The translations under genes and the position numbers were made by a program. Under the pieces are notes generated by a model. That model saw nothing but the letters and a program-made list of their open reading frames with translations, was not told the DNA's origin and did no database searches. A DNA stretch of 64,000 nucleotides, taken from positions 1 through 64,000 of the forward strand of contig NZ_CP018789.1 of NCBI RefSeq assembly GCF_002139855.1, read 5' to 3'. The stretch is from Campylobacter porcelli (GTDB taxonomy: Bacteria; Campylobacterota; Campylobacteria; Campylobacterales; Campylobacteraceae). This document shows positions 49,124 to 58,270 of the stretch, in pieces (the first letter of the stretch is position 1; each line of letters opens with the position of its first letter).

Positions 49124-51208
49124 ATGAGTAAGTTAATAATAGTTGAATCTCCAGCTAAAGCTAAAACTATAAAAAATTTCTTAAGTTCTGAGTATAAGGT
49201 TATAGCTAGTAAAGGGCATATTAGAGACTTGCCTAAATCTAGCTTTGGCATTAAGATAGAAGGGGATAAATTTACTCCAGAGTATAGGATTAGCAGCGAC
49301 CACTCCGCTATAGTAAAAGAGATTAAAGAGCTTGCTAAGAGTGCTGATACCATCTATCTTGCGACCGATGAGGATAGAGAGGGCGAGGCGATTGCTTATC
49401 ATATCGCAACAGCAATTGGTAAAAGGCCTGAAACTCTACCTAGAATAGTCTTTCACGAAATCACAAAGAGTGCCATTGAAGCAGCTCTAGCTAATCCTAG
49501 AGAGCTAGATATGAATAGCGTAAATGCACAACAAGCAAGAAGACTTCTAGATAGAATAGTAGGATATAAGCTAAGTCCGCTTTTAAATATCAAAATTCAA
49601 AGGGGCCTAAGTGCTGGACGCGTCCAAAGCTCAGCTCTTAAAATTTTAGTTGATCGTGAGCGAGAGATAAGGGAATTTAAAAGCATTGAATACTTTAGCA
49701 TTGATACTAAATTTAAAGATGATTTAGAAGCTGAGCTTATCGAATTTCAAGGCTCAAAAATAGAAAAACTCACTATAACCAACCCTCAAAGGGCTCAATA
49801 TATTTTAGATATTTTAAAAGCAGATAAATTTAAAATTAGCGATATTGAATCCAAAGAGAGAAAAACTAGCCCACAACCGCCTTTTATGACTTCAACTCTT
49901 CAGCAAAGTGCGTCAAATAGGCTTGGCTTTAGCCCTAAAAAGACTATGATGTTAGCCCAAACTCTATATGAAGGTGTGCAGACAAATAGTGGATTTATGG
50001 GTGCTATAACCTATATGAGAACTGATAGTTTAAATTTAGCCAAAGAAGCAGTAGAAGCTGCAAGGAAGCTTATAAAGAGCGAATTTGGTGATAAATACTT
50101 GCCATCAAAGGCTCAAATATATGCGACTAAAAGCAAGGGCGCTCAAGAGGCTCATGAAGCCATTCGACCGACAAATTTGAGCTTTACTCCTGATATTGCT
50201 GCTAAATTTTTAGATAAAGATCTTTTAAAGCTTTACACCCTTATCTATAATAGATTTTTAGCCTCCCAGATGAATCCTAGCATATCTCAAACGCAAAATA
50301 TCATCATAAAAAGCGATAATTCTAAATTTAAACTCTCAGGCAGAAAGGTGATATTTGATGGATTTTATAAGGTTTATGGCGATATAGACAAGGATATAGT
50401 CTTGCCATCTTTAAATATCGGCGATGATTTAAGCGTCCAAAGTATGCAAAGCAGTAGCCATTTTACCGAGCCACCTAGTCGCTACTCTGAGGCTGGACTG
50501 GTAAAAAAGCTAGAGAGTCTTGGGATTGGCAGACCTAGCACCTATGCGCCGACTATTTCGCTTTTAACAAGCCGTGATTATGTAAAAGTAGAGAAAAAGC
50601 AGCTAATACCAAATGATATTGCATTTACCATGACTTCGGTGCTTGAAGAGCATTTTAATGATATTGTAGATAGCGAATTTACTTCTAAAATGGAGAAAAA
50701 GCTTGATGATATTGCTGAGAATAAAGCCAATTGGCAAGAGGTGCTATCTAGCTTTTATAACCCTTTTATCCAAAAAATCAATGATGGAAAGACAAATATA
50801 AAAAGCCAAAAAGTAGCCGAACCAATAGGCGAGAAATGCCCTGAATGCGGTGGGGAGCTAGTTAAGAGAAAGGGTAGATTTGGCGAGTTTATAGCCTGTT
50901 TAAATTTCCCAAAATGTAAATATAGTAGAAATTTGGGTAAATCTGATAAATTAGAGAAAAAAGAACCCGCTAAAATAGGTATAAAATGCCCTGAATGCGG
51001 TGGTGAATTGGTAGAGAGATTTGGAAAAAAAGGGAAATTTTATGGCTGTTTAAACTATCCAAAATGTAATTTTATAAGCAAATATAAACCAGCTGGCAAG
51101 AATTGCCCAAGTTGCAACGCTCCTATGATCTTAAAAGAGTTAAAAAAAGGCGATTTTAACGAGTGTTTGCAGTGTAAATTTAAAGAAGAGGTGAAAGATG
51201 ACAAATAA
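49124..51208 (+). CDS. topA: DNA topoisomerase I
   Basis: TopA relaxes negative supercoils. The ATG at 49124 begins MSKLIIVESPAKAKTIKNFL, the classic TOPRIM start; a TTG four codons upstream is unlikely. The active-site tyrosine is in GAITYMRTDSL. The C-terminus has three zinc-ribbon units, two starting CPECGGEL and a third CPSCNAPM. The 694-residue length is as expected. It overlaps bioB by 11 bases. Confidence 0.95.
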   Translation: MSKLIIVESPAKAKTIKNFLSSEYKVIASKGHIRDLPKSSFGIKIEGDKFTPEYRISSDHSAIVKEIKELAKSADTIYLATDEDREGEAIAYHIATAIGKRPETLPRIVFHEITKSAIEAALANPRELDMNSVNAQQARRLLDRIVGYKLSPLLNIKIQRGLSAGRVQSSALKILVDREREIREFKSIEYFSIDTKFKDDLEAELIEFQGSKIEKLTITNPQRAQYILDILKADKFKISDIESKERKTSPQPPFMTSTLQQSASNRLGFSPKKTMMLAQTLYEGVQTNSGFMGAITYMRTDSLNLAKEAVEAARKLIKSEFGDKYLPSKAQIYATKSKGAQEAHEAIRPTNLSFTPDIAAKFLDKDLLKLYTLIYNRFLASQMNPSISQTQNIIIKSDNSKFKLSGRKVIFDGFYKVYGDIDKDIVLPSLNIGDDLSVQSMQSSSHFTEPPSRYSEAGLVKKLESLGIGRPSTYAPTISLLTSRDYVKVEKKQLIPNDIAFTMTSVLEEHFNDIVDSEFTSKMEKKLDDIAENKANWQEVLSSFYNPFIQKINDGKTNIKSQKVAEPIGEKCPECGGELVKRKGRFGEFIACLNFPKCKYSRNLGKSDKLEKKEPAKIGIKCPECGGELVERFGKKGKFYGCLNYPKCNFISKYKPAGKNCPSCNAPMILKELKKGDFNECLQCKFKEEVKDDK

Positions 51209-52043
51209 GGTAGTAATGCTCTGTGCGATATGTAATGTTAGTAGTGGAAATTGTCCTGAAGATTGTGCGTATTGCACTCAAAGCGCTCATGTAAAAGCTG
51301 ATATAAATAGATATAAACAAAAAAGCATAGAGCAAATTCTAACTGAAGCCAAAATGGCTAGAGCTAATAAAGCTCTTGGCTTTTGCCTTGTAACTAGCGG
51401 TAGGGGGCTTGATGATAACAAGCTTGAGTTTATCTGCCAAACTGCTAAAACTTTGCAAAAAGAGGTGCCTGAGCTAATGCTTATAGCCTGTAATGGAAGT
51501 GCGAGTTATGAGAGCTTAAAAGAGCTTAAAAATGCTGGAATTTTCAGCTATAACCACAATCTTGAAACTAGTCGCGAGTTTTTCCCTAAAATTTGCTCCA
51601 CTCATAGCTGGGATGAGAGATTTGAGACGAATTTAAATGCTAAAAAAGCTGGTCTTGAGCTATGCTGCGGTGGGATTTATGGGCTTGGAGAGAGTAATGA
51701 AGATAGGATAAGCTTTAGAAATTCACTCAAAGAGCTAAATCCATTTACTAGCCCTATTAATTTTTTCATACCAAATCCCGCATTAAAAATCAAAGAGCCA
51801 AAGCTTAGTGCCGATGAGGCTTTAGGCATATTAAAAGATACAGCCAAAGCCTTGCCAAATACTAGAATAATGGTAGCTGGTGGTAGAGAGGTGGTGCTAG
51901 GAGATAGACAGTATGAAATTTTAGAAAATGGCGCTAGTGCCATCGTGGTTGGTGATTATCTTACTACTAGTGGCGAGGTTGCTAGTAAGGATATAGCTGA
52001 GCTAAGAAAAAGAGGCTTTGAGTTTGCATCACAGTGCCACTAA
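51198..52043 (+). CDS. bioB: Biotin synthase
   Basis: BioB is the radical-SAM enzyme that inserts sulphur into dethiobiotin. The 281-residue product is the short Campylobacter-type form, against 346 in E. coli. The SAM-cluster motif is GNCPEDCAYCTQSAH, with the [2Fe-2S] cysteines further on (LCCGGIYGLGES). GAGGTGAAAG provides the ribosome-binding site inside the topA end. Confidence 0.94.
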   Translation: MTNKVVMLCAICNVSSGNCPEDCAYCTQSAHVKADINRYKQKSIEQILTEAKMARANKALGFCLVTSGRGLDDNKLEFICQTAKTLQKEVPELMLIACNGSASYESLKELKNAGIFSYNHNLETSREFFPKICSTHSWDERFETNLNAKKAGLELCCGGIYGLGESNEDRISFRNSLKELNPFTSPINFFIPNPALKIKEPKLSADEALGILKDTAKALPNTRIMVAGGREVVLGDRQYEILENGASAIVVGDYLTTSGEVASKDIAELRKRGFEFASQCH

Positions 52044-53190
52044 TGAGCTTTCTATTTTATTAGTTTTGGCGTTTATAATTTTCATATCGCCATATATTTC
52101 CAAAATAACAAAGATACCAATTGCTCCTATAGAGATTATTTTGGGAATTCTTTGTGGGTTTTTTGGTTTTATCCCGCATAGTGAGCCATTTAAGATAGTA
52201 GCAGAAGTTGGGTTTTTCTATCTTATGTTTTTAGCTGGGACAGAGATAGATCTAAAATCGTTTTTTAAAATCGAAAAAAGCATTATAAAGTTAGTCCTTT
52301 CTTATATCGCTATTTTATACATTATAGCTGGGATTATCGGGGCATTTATATCGCCAACATTTTTGGTTATTGTGGTGGTGCCACTTATGTCTGTTGGGAT
52401 ACTATCTACCCTGTTTAAAGAGTATGGTAAAAATGAGCCTTGGCTAAATACAGCTATGATAGCTGGAGGCATAGGAGAGGTGGTAAGTATCGCTCTTTTA
52501 ACCCTTATGTCGGCGTATATTGAATTTGGTAGCTCGGCTGAATTATTTAGCAGTATATACTATCTTATATTATTTATTGTGCTTTGTATGCTTGGATTTA
52601 AGGGGCTTGAAGTGCTATTTTGGTGGTATCCAAATCTTAAAATTCTACTAATGCCACACGATGATAAGAGCGAGAAGGATATTCGCCTTTCTATGGCTCT
52701 ATTTTTTAGCACTGTAGCAGTGATGATATATCTAAATTTAGAGATTGTCTTAGGTGCGTTTATCGCTGGAAGTTTTATAGCGACATTTTTTAATCATAAA
52801 AAAGATCTCCCACATAAGCTTGGTAGCTTTGGGTTTGGCTTTTTAGTGCCTATATTTTTTGTATATATTGGCACGACCGTGGAGCTTGGCTATATTTTAA
52901 CGCCTGGAGTGATTGATAATGCTGTAAAACTAATGATATTTATGATTATTGTGCGTGTGATGGCTTCTATGATATTTATAAAGCGTTTTGGATTGTATGA
53001 TAGCATTCTTTTTGGTTTATCGCTCTCAATGCCACTTACGCTTTTAGTGGCAGTAGCTACTGTGGCTTATAATGCTGGGAATATACCAAAAGAGCTATAT
53101 TTTGCTTTTATTATTGCTAGTATTTTTGAGGTGATTTTGTCTATGATATTAATAAAATTTACAAATTATCTTAAATTTCGCCTTAAATAA
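52018..53190 (+). CDS. Cation:proton antiporter (CPA2/KefB-like), membrane domain only
   Basis: The 390-residue protein has about 12 hydrophobic segments and CPA2-type sequence: IPIAPIEIILGILCGFFG near the start and NLEIVLGAFIAGSFIATFF in the middle. It lacks the cytoplasmic RCK/TrkA-N domain of full KefB/KefC proteins. The start is probably TTG at 52018, which overlaps bioB by 26 bases; no ATG precedes the first helix, so the exact start is uncertain. The C. jejuni order topA-bioB-transporter-gltA-cysQ is conserved (from memory). Confidence 0.82.
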   Translation: MSLHHSATNELSILLVLAFIIFISPYISKITKIPIAPIEIILGILCGFFGFIPHSEPFKIVAEVGFFYLMFLAGTEIDLKSFFKIEKSIIKLVLSYIAILYIIAGIIGAFISPTFLVIVVVPLMSVGILSTLFKEYGKNEPWLNTAMIAGGIGEVVSIALLTLMSAYIEFGSSAELFSSIYYLILFIVLCMLGFKGLEVLFWWYPNLKILLMPHDDKSEKDIRLSMALFFSTVAVMIYLNLEIVLGAFIAGSFIATFFNHKKDLPHKLGSFGFGFLVPIFFVYIGTTVELGYILTPGVIDNAVKLMIFMIIVRVMASMIFIKRFGLYDSILFGLSLSMPLTLLVAVATVAYNAGNIPKELYFAFIIASIFEVILSMILIKFTNYLKFRLK

Positions 53191-53240
53191 TTAAGTTAGA
53201 TATTTAAGGGCAATTTAATTTAAATAAAATTTAGATAAGA

Positions 53241-53246
53241 TATAAA
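53241..53246 (+). promoter_or_regulatory. Possible -10 box for gltA
   Basis: TATAAA preceded by AAGA lies 23 bases before the gltA ATG in the 78-base spacer. The AT-rich context makes the call weak. Confidence 0.35.
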
Positions 53247-53268
53247 AAATTTTAATAAAAGGATCAAA

Positions 53269-54540
53269 ATGAGTAACACAGTAACATTAACTGACAACAG
53301 AAATGGAAAGAGTTATGAATTTCCTATTCTTGATGGTACTTTAGGGCCTAGCGTTATAGATATATCTACTTTATATAAAGATACTGGTATGTTTACATTT
53401 GACCGTGGATATACTAGCACTGCGATGTGTCGCTCAGCTATTACATATATCGATGGCGAGGCTGGCACTTTGATGCATAGGGGCTATGATATAGCGTGGC
53501 TTGCTGAGAATAAAAAATATCTAGATTTAGTATATCTACTATTTAACGGCAAACTCCCAAGCGATGATGAATTAAACGCATTTCGCCAAGAGTTAAAAGA
53601 GAGAAGTTATCTAAATGAGAAGATGATTAAGCTATTTGACTGTTTCCCTGATAAGGCTCATCCTATGGCAGTTTTACAAGCTAGTGTGGCTACTATGAGT
53701 GCCTACTACAAAAGGGATATGAGCTTTGATGATATGAAAGATTATATGGAATTAGCTAAAAGAATGGTAGCTAAAATCCCTACTATGATAGCATTTCACT
53801 ATCGCCATGTAAGAGGCTTCCCTGTGATTTATCCAGATTTGGATCGCGGATTTACAGAGAATTTCTTATATATGTTAAGAGCATTCCCGCACGATAAAGT
53901 AGATCTAAAACCAATCGAAGTAAAAGCCTTTGATACCATACTAATGCTACACGCAGACCACGAGCAAAACGCCTCTACTACCACAGTTAGAACTGTTGGT
54001 TCAACTCACGCTCATCCATACTCTTGTATAAGTGCTGGTATAGGTGCGCTTTGGGGGCATGCTCATGGTGGTGCTAATGAGGGCGTTATAAGACAGCTTG
54101 AGATGATAGGCACTCCAGATAGAGTAGATGAATTCATCAAAAAAGCAAAAGATAAAAATGACCCATTCCGTCTAATGGGCTTTGGGCATAGAGTCTATAA
54201 AAACTTTGACCCAAGAGCGAAAGTCTTAAAAGGATTAAGAGATAAATTAATTGATGAAATCGGTATCGATAGCAATCTAATAAAAGTCGCTACTAGAATT
54301 GAAGAGATAGCATTAAATGATGAGTATTTCGTATCAAGAAATCTCTATCCAAATGTTGATTTCCATAGTGGCGTAATCTTAAAAGCTTTAGGAATTCCAA
54401 ATGAGATGTTTGCGGCTATCTTTGTGATGGGTAGGGTTCCTGGCTGGTTAAGTCAATGGATGGAGCTAAAATCTCAAGATAATATCAAAATTGTTCGCCC
54501 AAGACAGCTATATGTCGGACCAGCATCTCAACCTAAGTAA
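53269..54540 (+). CDS. gltA: Citrate synthase
   Basis: GltA condenses oxaloacetate and acetyl-CoA. The 423-residue type II enzyme has YIDGEAGTLMHRGYD, the substrate-binding MLHADHEQNASTTTVR with its catalytic histidine, GGANEGVIRQLEMIG, GFGHRVYKNFDPRA and the aspartate region NVDFHSGVIL. AAAGGATC lies before the ATG. The cysQ start is inside its 3' end. Confidence 0.97.
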   Translation: MSNTVTLTDNRNGKSYEFPILDGTLGPSVIDISTLYKDTGMFTFDRGYTSTAMCRSAITYIDGEAGTLMHRGYDIAWLAENKKYLDLVYLLFNGKLPSDDELNAFRQELKERSYLNEKMIKLFDCFPDKAHPMAVLQASVATMSAYYKRDMSFDDMKDYMELAKRMVAKIPTMIAFHYRHVRGFPVIYPDLDRGFTENFLYMLRAFPHDKVDLKPIEVKAFDTILMLHADHEQNASTTTVRTVGSTHAHPYSCISAGIGALWGHAHGGANEGVIRQLEMIGTPDRVDEFIKKAKDKNDPFRLMGFGHRVYKNFDPRAKVLKGLRDKLIDEIGIDSNLIKVATRIEEIALNDEYFVSRNLYPNVDFHSGVILKALGIPNEMFAAIFVMGRVPGWLSQWMELKSQDNIKIVRPRQLYVGPASQPK

Positions 54541-55324
54541 TCTACATCAAATTGCCCTAAAGGCGGCGCTTGCCGCTGGGGCAGAGATCTTAAAATCTTA
54601 TAGCAAGTTTCAAATTTATTATAAAAAAGATAATTCACTTCTTACAACGGCTGATTTATTAGCTAATGAGGCTATATATAAAATCTTAAGCAAAACTCAA
54701 ATTCCAATATGCTCTGAAGAGAGTATTTTGCCATTTAATCAAAGAGATGAAAGCTCTATATTTTGGCTAGTTGATCCGCTTGATGGGACTAGGGAATTTG
54801 TATCTAGGAGTGGAGAATTCTGTGTGTGTATAGCGTTGATTTATCGCTCTAGACCAATTTTAGGAGTGATATACTCTCCAGTTCATAATCAAATATATAG
54901 TAGCTATCAAGGCTCTAGCATATATAAAAATGGCGAGATTATCAGTATAAATGAGAATGAAAGCTCATTAATAAGCGGAAAATCTAAAAACGATATAGAT
55001 AAATTTGCTAAAAATTTTAATTTAGATATTATTAAACTCAGCTCAGCTATCAAATTTCCATATCTAGTTCAAGGTTTTGCTGGGGTATTTATCAGGCTAT
55101 ATGGCTCTAGTTTGTGGGATACGGCTGCTGGGGATTTTTTACTTCATCAAAGTGGTGGAATTATGCTATCTTTAAGTGATTTAAAACCTTTAAATTATGC
55201 TAAAAAGGAGACATTAAATGATAATTTTATAGCTTTGAGTAGCTTACAAAAGCCAAATTTAAGCAGATATTTAGACTATCTAAATTCATCGAAAAATATT
55301 AAATTTAGCAATAATATTGATTAA
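54512..55324 (+). CDS. cysQ: 3'(2'),5'-bisphosphate nucleotidase CysQ
   Basis: CysQ removes phosphate from PAP formed in sulphate assimilation. The preferred ATG at 54512 gives a 270-residue protein; a TTG at 54491 is possible but would add residues read from inside gltA. The inositol-monophosphatase-family motifs are WLVDPLDGTREFV (metal ligands) and SLWDTAAGDFLLHQSGG. It overlaps gltA by 29 bases and ends the topA-cysQ group. Confidence 0.9.
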   Translation: MSDQHLNLSNLHQIALKAALAAGAEILKSYSKFQIYYKKDNSLLTTADLLANEAIYKILSKTQIPICSEESILPFNQRDESSIFWLVDPLDGTREFVSRSGEFCVCIALIYRSRPILGVIYSPVHNQIYSSYQGSSIYKNGEIISINENESSLISGKSKNDIDKFAKNFNLDIIKLSSAIKFPYLVQGFAGVFIRLYGSSLWDTAAGDFLLHQSGGIMLSLSDLKPLNYAKKETLNDNFIALSSLQKPNLSRYLDYLNSSKNIKFSNNID

Positions 55325-55436
55325 TTGAAGTCTAAATTAACTTTTAGCATTAGCTTAAATTTTATTAAAATTCAGTTTAAGTTAAAATACAATTAGATAA
55401 AATTTAGTATTTCGTTTTTTTTTGAAAAGAGAGTAT

Positions 55437-57251
55437 ATGAGTGAAATAATCGGATATAATGTAAATGGTAAAATAGTAGATACACAAAGCTACACCGGCG
55501 GTGGCAGCGAAATTAAATTTGATAACTCCAAAGAGGCACTTGAGATCATACGCCACTCCTGTGCGCATTTGATGGCAGCGGCGATTAAAGAGCTTTATCC
55601 AGATGTTAAATTTTTTGTTGGTCCAGCCATTGAAGATGGCTTTTACTACGATATGCGTGTAAGTAAAAGCGATGGAAGTAAGCTTGGCGAAGATGATTTA
55701 GCAGTAATAGAAAAGAAGATGAAAGAGCTAGCTCTTGCTAAGACGCCAATTATCAAAATCGGCTCAACCAAAAGTGAAGTAGCGGTCAAATATGCAGATG
55801 ATGATCTAAAACAAGAGGTCTTAAAACGCATACCAGATGGCGATGTGAGTTTATATTCTCAAGGCGAATTTGAGGATATTTGCCGTGGGCCTCATATCCC
55901 AAATACGATTTTTGCTAGATTTTTTAAGCTTACTAGAATTGCTGGGGCGTATCTAGGCGGTGATGAAAATCGTGAAATGCTAACTAGAATTTACGGCACG
56001 GCTTATGCTGATAAAGAGAGCTTAAATGAGCATATTAGGATCATAGAAGAGGCTAAAAAACGAGATCACAGAAAGCTTGGAAGCGAGATGAAGTTTTTTA
56101 CCTTTGATGATAGCGTGGGGGTGGGACTCCCTATTTGGCTACCAAATGGCTCAAGGCTTAGAAGTCGCTTGGAGCATAAATTATATCGCACTCATAGACT
56201 TCGTGGCTATGAGCCAGTTCGTGGCCCTGAAATCCTAAAAAGCGATGCGTGGAAAATCAGCGGTCACTATACAAATTATAAAGAAAATATGTATTTTACG
56301 ATAATTGATGAGCAAGAATATGGCATAAAACCGATGAATTGCGTAGGTCATATAAAAGTCTATCAAAGCGAAATTAGAAGTTATCGGGATTTACCGCTTA
56401 AATTTTTTGAGTATGGTGTGGTGCATAGACATGAAAAAAGCGGTGTTTTGCACGGGCTTTTTAGGGTGCGTGAATTTACTCAAGATGATGCTCATCTATT
56501 TTGTATGCCAAGCCAGATTAAAGAGAATGTGTATGAAATTTTAAGCTTTGTTGATATGCTTATGGGGGCTTTTGGGTTTAGCTATGAGATGGAGATCTCG
56601 ACTAAACCAGCTAAGGCTGTAGGCGATGATGAGGTTTGGGAGATTGCTACAAAAGCCTTAAAAGATGCCCTTGATGAAAAAGGGCTAAAATATGGCATTG
56701 ATGAAGGTGGCGGGGCATTTTATGGTCCAAAAATCGATATTAAAATTACTGATGCTCTAAAAAGAAAGTGGCAGTGCGGAACTATACAAGTGGATTTTAA
56801 CTTACCAGCTAGATTTAATTTAGAGTATATTGATGAAAATAACGAAAGAAAGCAGCCAGTAATGCTTCATCGTGCAATTTTAGGAAGTTTTGAGAGATTT
56901 ATTGGAATTTTGCTTGAGCACACAGCTGGGGAGTTGCCATTTTGGATCGCACCAACTCAAGTTGTGATTATACCAATTAATCAGACGCATTTGGATTATG
57001 CTAAGGAGATCTATACAAAACTACTTGATATGAATGTAGATAGCGAAATTTTTAGCAAAAATGAGACATTAAATAAAAAAATTAGAAATGCAGAAAAACA
57101 AAGAGTACCTATGATAATAGTGCTTGGCGATAATGAAGTAGCAAATAAAGGTGTAGCTTTGCGAGATCGTAGGGCTAGAGAGCAAAAGGATATAAGCTTA
57201 GATGAATTTTATAGCTTAGTCCAAACCAAATTAAACGAGGTGAGTATTTGA
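55437..57251 (+). CDS. thrS: Threonyl-tRNA synthetase
   Basis: ThrS charges tRNA-Thr. The ATG at 55437 gives 604 residues. The N-terminal TGS domain is reduced, and the editing domain [16 protein letters not shown] supplies zinc-type histidines. The catalytic core has [33 protein letters not shown] and the C-terminal [17 protein letters not shown]9 run lies at 55415-55423 just upstream, outside the gene. It overlaps infC by four bases. Confidence 0.95.
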   Translation: MSEIIGYNVNGKIVDTQSYTGGGSEIKFDNSKEALEIIRHSCAHLMAAAIKELYPDVKFFVGPAIEDGFYYDMRVSKSDGSKLGEDDLAVIEKKMKELALAKTPIIKIGSTKSEVAVKYADDDLKQEVLKRIPDGDVSLYSQGEFEDICRGPHIPNTIFARFFKLTRIAGAYLGGDENREMLTRIYGTAYADKESLNEHIRIIEEAKKRDHRKLGSEMKFFTFDDSVGVGLPIWLPNGSRLRSRLEHKLYRTHRLRGYEPVRGPEILKSDAWKISGHYTNYKENMYFTIIDEQEYGIKPMNCVGHIKVYQSEIRSYRDLPLKFFEYGVVHRHEKSGVLHGLFRVREFTQDDAHLFCMPSQIKENVYEILSFVDMLMGAFGFSYEMEISTKPAKAVGDDEVWEIATKALKDALDEKGLKYGIDEGGGAFYGPKIDIKITDALKRKWQCGTIQVDFNLPARFNLEYIDENNERKQPVMLHRAILGSFERFIGILLEHTAGELPFWIAPTQVVIIPINQTHLDYAKEIYTKLLDMNVDSEIFSKNETLNKKIRNAEKQRVPMIIVLGDNEVANKGVALRDRRAREQKDISLDEFYSLVQTKLNEVSI

Positions 57252-57763
57252 GTAAAGATAAAGAGGTTTATCTAAACGAAGAGATTCGTGCAAGCGAGGT
57301 TAGATGTGTAGGAGATGATGGCACGGCTTATGGTGTCATTAGCAAAGATGAAGCGTTAAGCATAGCTAGTAAGATGGGGTTAGATCTAGTATTGATAGCT
57401 GCTGATGCTAAGCCGCCAGTGTGTAAGATAATGGACTATGGAAAGTTCCGCTATCAGCAAGAAAAGAAGCAAAAAGAGGCTAAAAAGAAACAAAAGGTAA
57501 TTGAGATTAAAGAGATTAAGCTCTCTGCTAAAATCGCACAAAATGATATAAATTACAAGGTAAAACACGCACAAGAGTTTCTATCTGAAGGCAAATATGT
57601 CAAATTTAGAGTATTTTTAAAAGGTCGTGAAATGTCTACTCCTGAAATCGGGGTAACCTTGCTAGAGAAAATTTGGGAGAATATCCAAGAGTATGCTGAT
57701 AGAGATAAGACGCCAACACTAGAAGGTCGTTATGTCAATATGCTTGTAACACCTAAAAAATAG
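57248..57763 (+). CDS. infC: Translation initiation factor IF-3
   Basis: The 171-residue IF-3 begins [15 protein letters not shown] and contains [20 protein letters not shown], the linker and the C-terminal [12 protein letters not shown] domain. The start is a non-ATG codon (TTG at 57248) overlapping the thrS stop; rare starts are common for infC. The gene ends in a terminator whose stem includes its stop codon. Confidence 0.95.
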   Translation: MSKDKEVYLNEEIRASEVRCVGDDGTAYGVISKDEALSIASKMGLDLVLIAADAKPPVCKIMDYGKFRYQQEKKQKEAKKKQKVIEIKEIKLSAKIAQNDINYKVKHAQEFLSEGKYVKFRVFLKGREMSTPEIGVTLLEKIWENIQEYADRDKTPTLEGRYVNMLVTPKK

Positions 57764-57779
57764 CGTTTTGCTATTTTTT
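57755..57779 (+). terminator. Rho-independent terminator after infC
   Basis: AAAAAATAGC (57755-57764), loop GTTTT and GCTATTTTTT (57770-57779) form a perfect ten-pair stem ending in six T. The infC stop codon lies within the left arm. Confidence 0.85.
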
Positions 57780-58108
57780 AGCGTGGTTTTTGTTAAAAAG
57801 CATTTTTAGATATTTGCAGTTTTGTTGATATTTGTTTTTGGGTGCGGTGCTAAATTTCTGTAATAATAAATTAAAAGCTTAGAGACAAATGAAGTGATTG
57901 CTATTTGAGATAAGATGGAATTTATTAGATTTATTTGCTCCAAATACCATAAATTTAGCTAAATTTGGGTGTTGTATCCCTAATTTATGCTAATTTCTCC
58001 TGTGTTAGCTTTGCGTAGTTTTTATAAATCTGTGTAAAATATAAATTTTATGCTTGAAAAGTAATAAAATACTTTTATTATTAGCTCAATAATCCGCCTT
58101 TTAAAGCT

Positions 58109-58200
58109 TTAGAATGTGGCTCTTAGCTCCATCGCCCTTGGTTTATAATACCAAATTAAGATATTTTAGGTTTATTACTTTTGCTACCACTTATTAAAGA
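58109..58200 (-). pseudogene. Remnant C-terminus of an outer-membrane beta-barrel protein (TonB-receptor-like)
   Basis: On the minus strand, 58109-58165 reads as NILIWYYKPRAMELRATF followed by a stop. Its alternating hydrophobic residues, Y-x-x-PR element and terminal phenylalanine are typical of the last strand of a TonB-dependent receptor. A second frame over 58159-58200 (SLISGSKSNKPKIS) joins it with a shift, suggesting a frameshifted remnant. No upstream part of such a gene is found, because the autotransporter gene begins its 3' end at 58271. An AT stem (58062-58080) downstream may be its old terminator. Confidence 0.45.
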
Positions 58201-58240
58201 TTAGAATAAATTTTAGTGCTATTAAATCTCTATAAATGAG

Positions 58241-58268
58241 TTGATTTAGCCCTCAAGAGCTAAATCAA
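58241..58268 (-). terminator. Stem-loop after the autotransporter stop codon
   Basis: TTGATTTAGC (58241-58250) and GCTAAATCAA (58259-58268) are perfect ten-base arms around an eight-base loop, three bases after the stop. There is no long U run on the minus strand, so termination may be weak. Confidence 0.5.
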
Positions 58269-58270
58269 TA

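Larger units (their letters stand above)
57764..58270. other. 507-base region between infC and the autotransporter gene
   Basis: There is no intact gene. The left end carries the infC terminator. A minus-strand outer-membrane-protein-like tail lies at 58109-58200, a hairpin-plus-T-run-like sequence lies at 58062-58080, and a stem-loop after the autotransporter stop lies at 58241-58268. Between 57780 and 58060 I see nothing. Confidence 0.6.

Noticed and set aside
55415-55423. T9 run just before thrS as a phase-variable promoter element
   Set aside because: The run is outside the coding region of an essential gene, and single T9 runs are expected in such an AT-rich spacer; nothing else supports switching.
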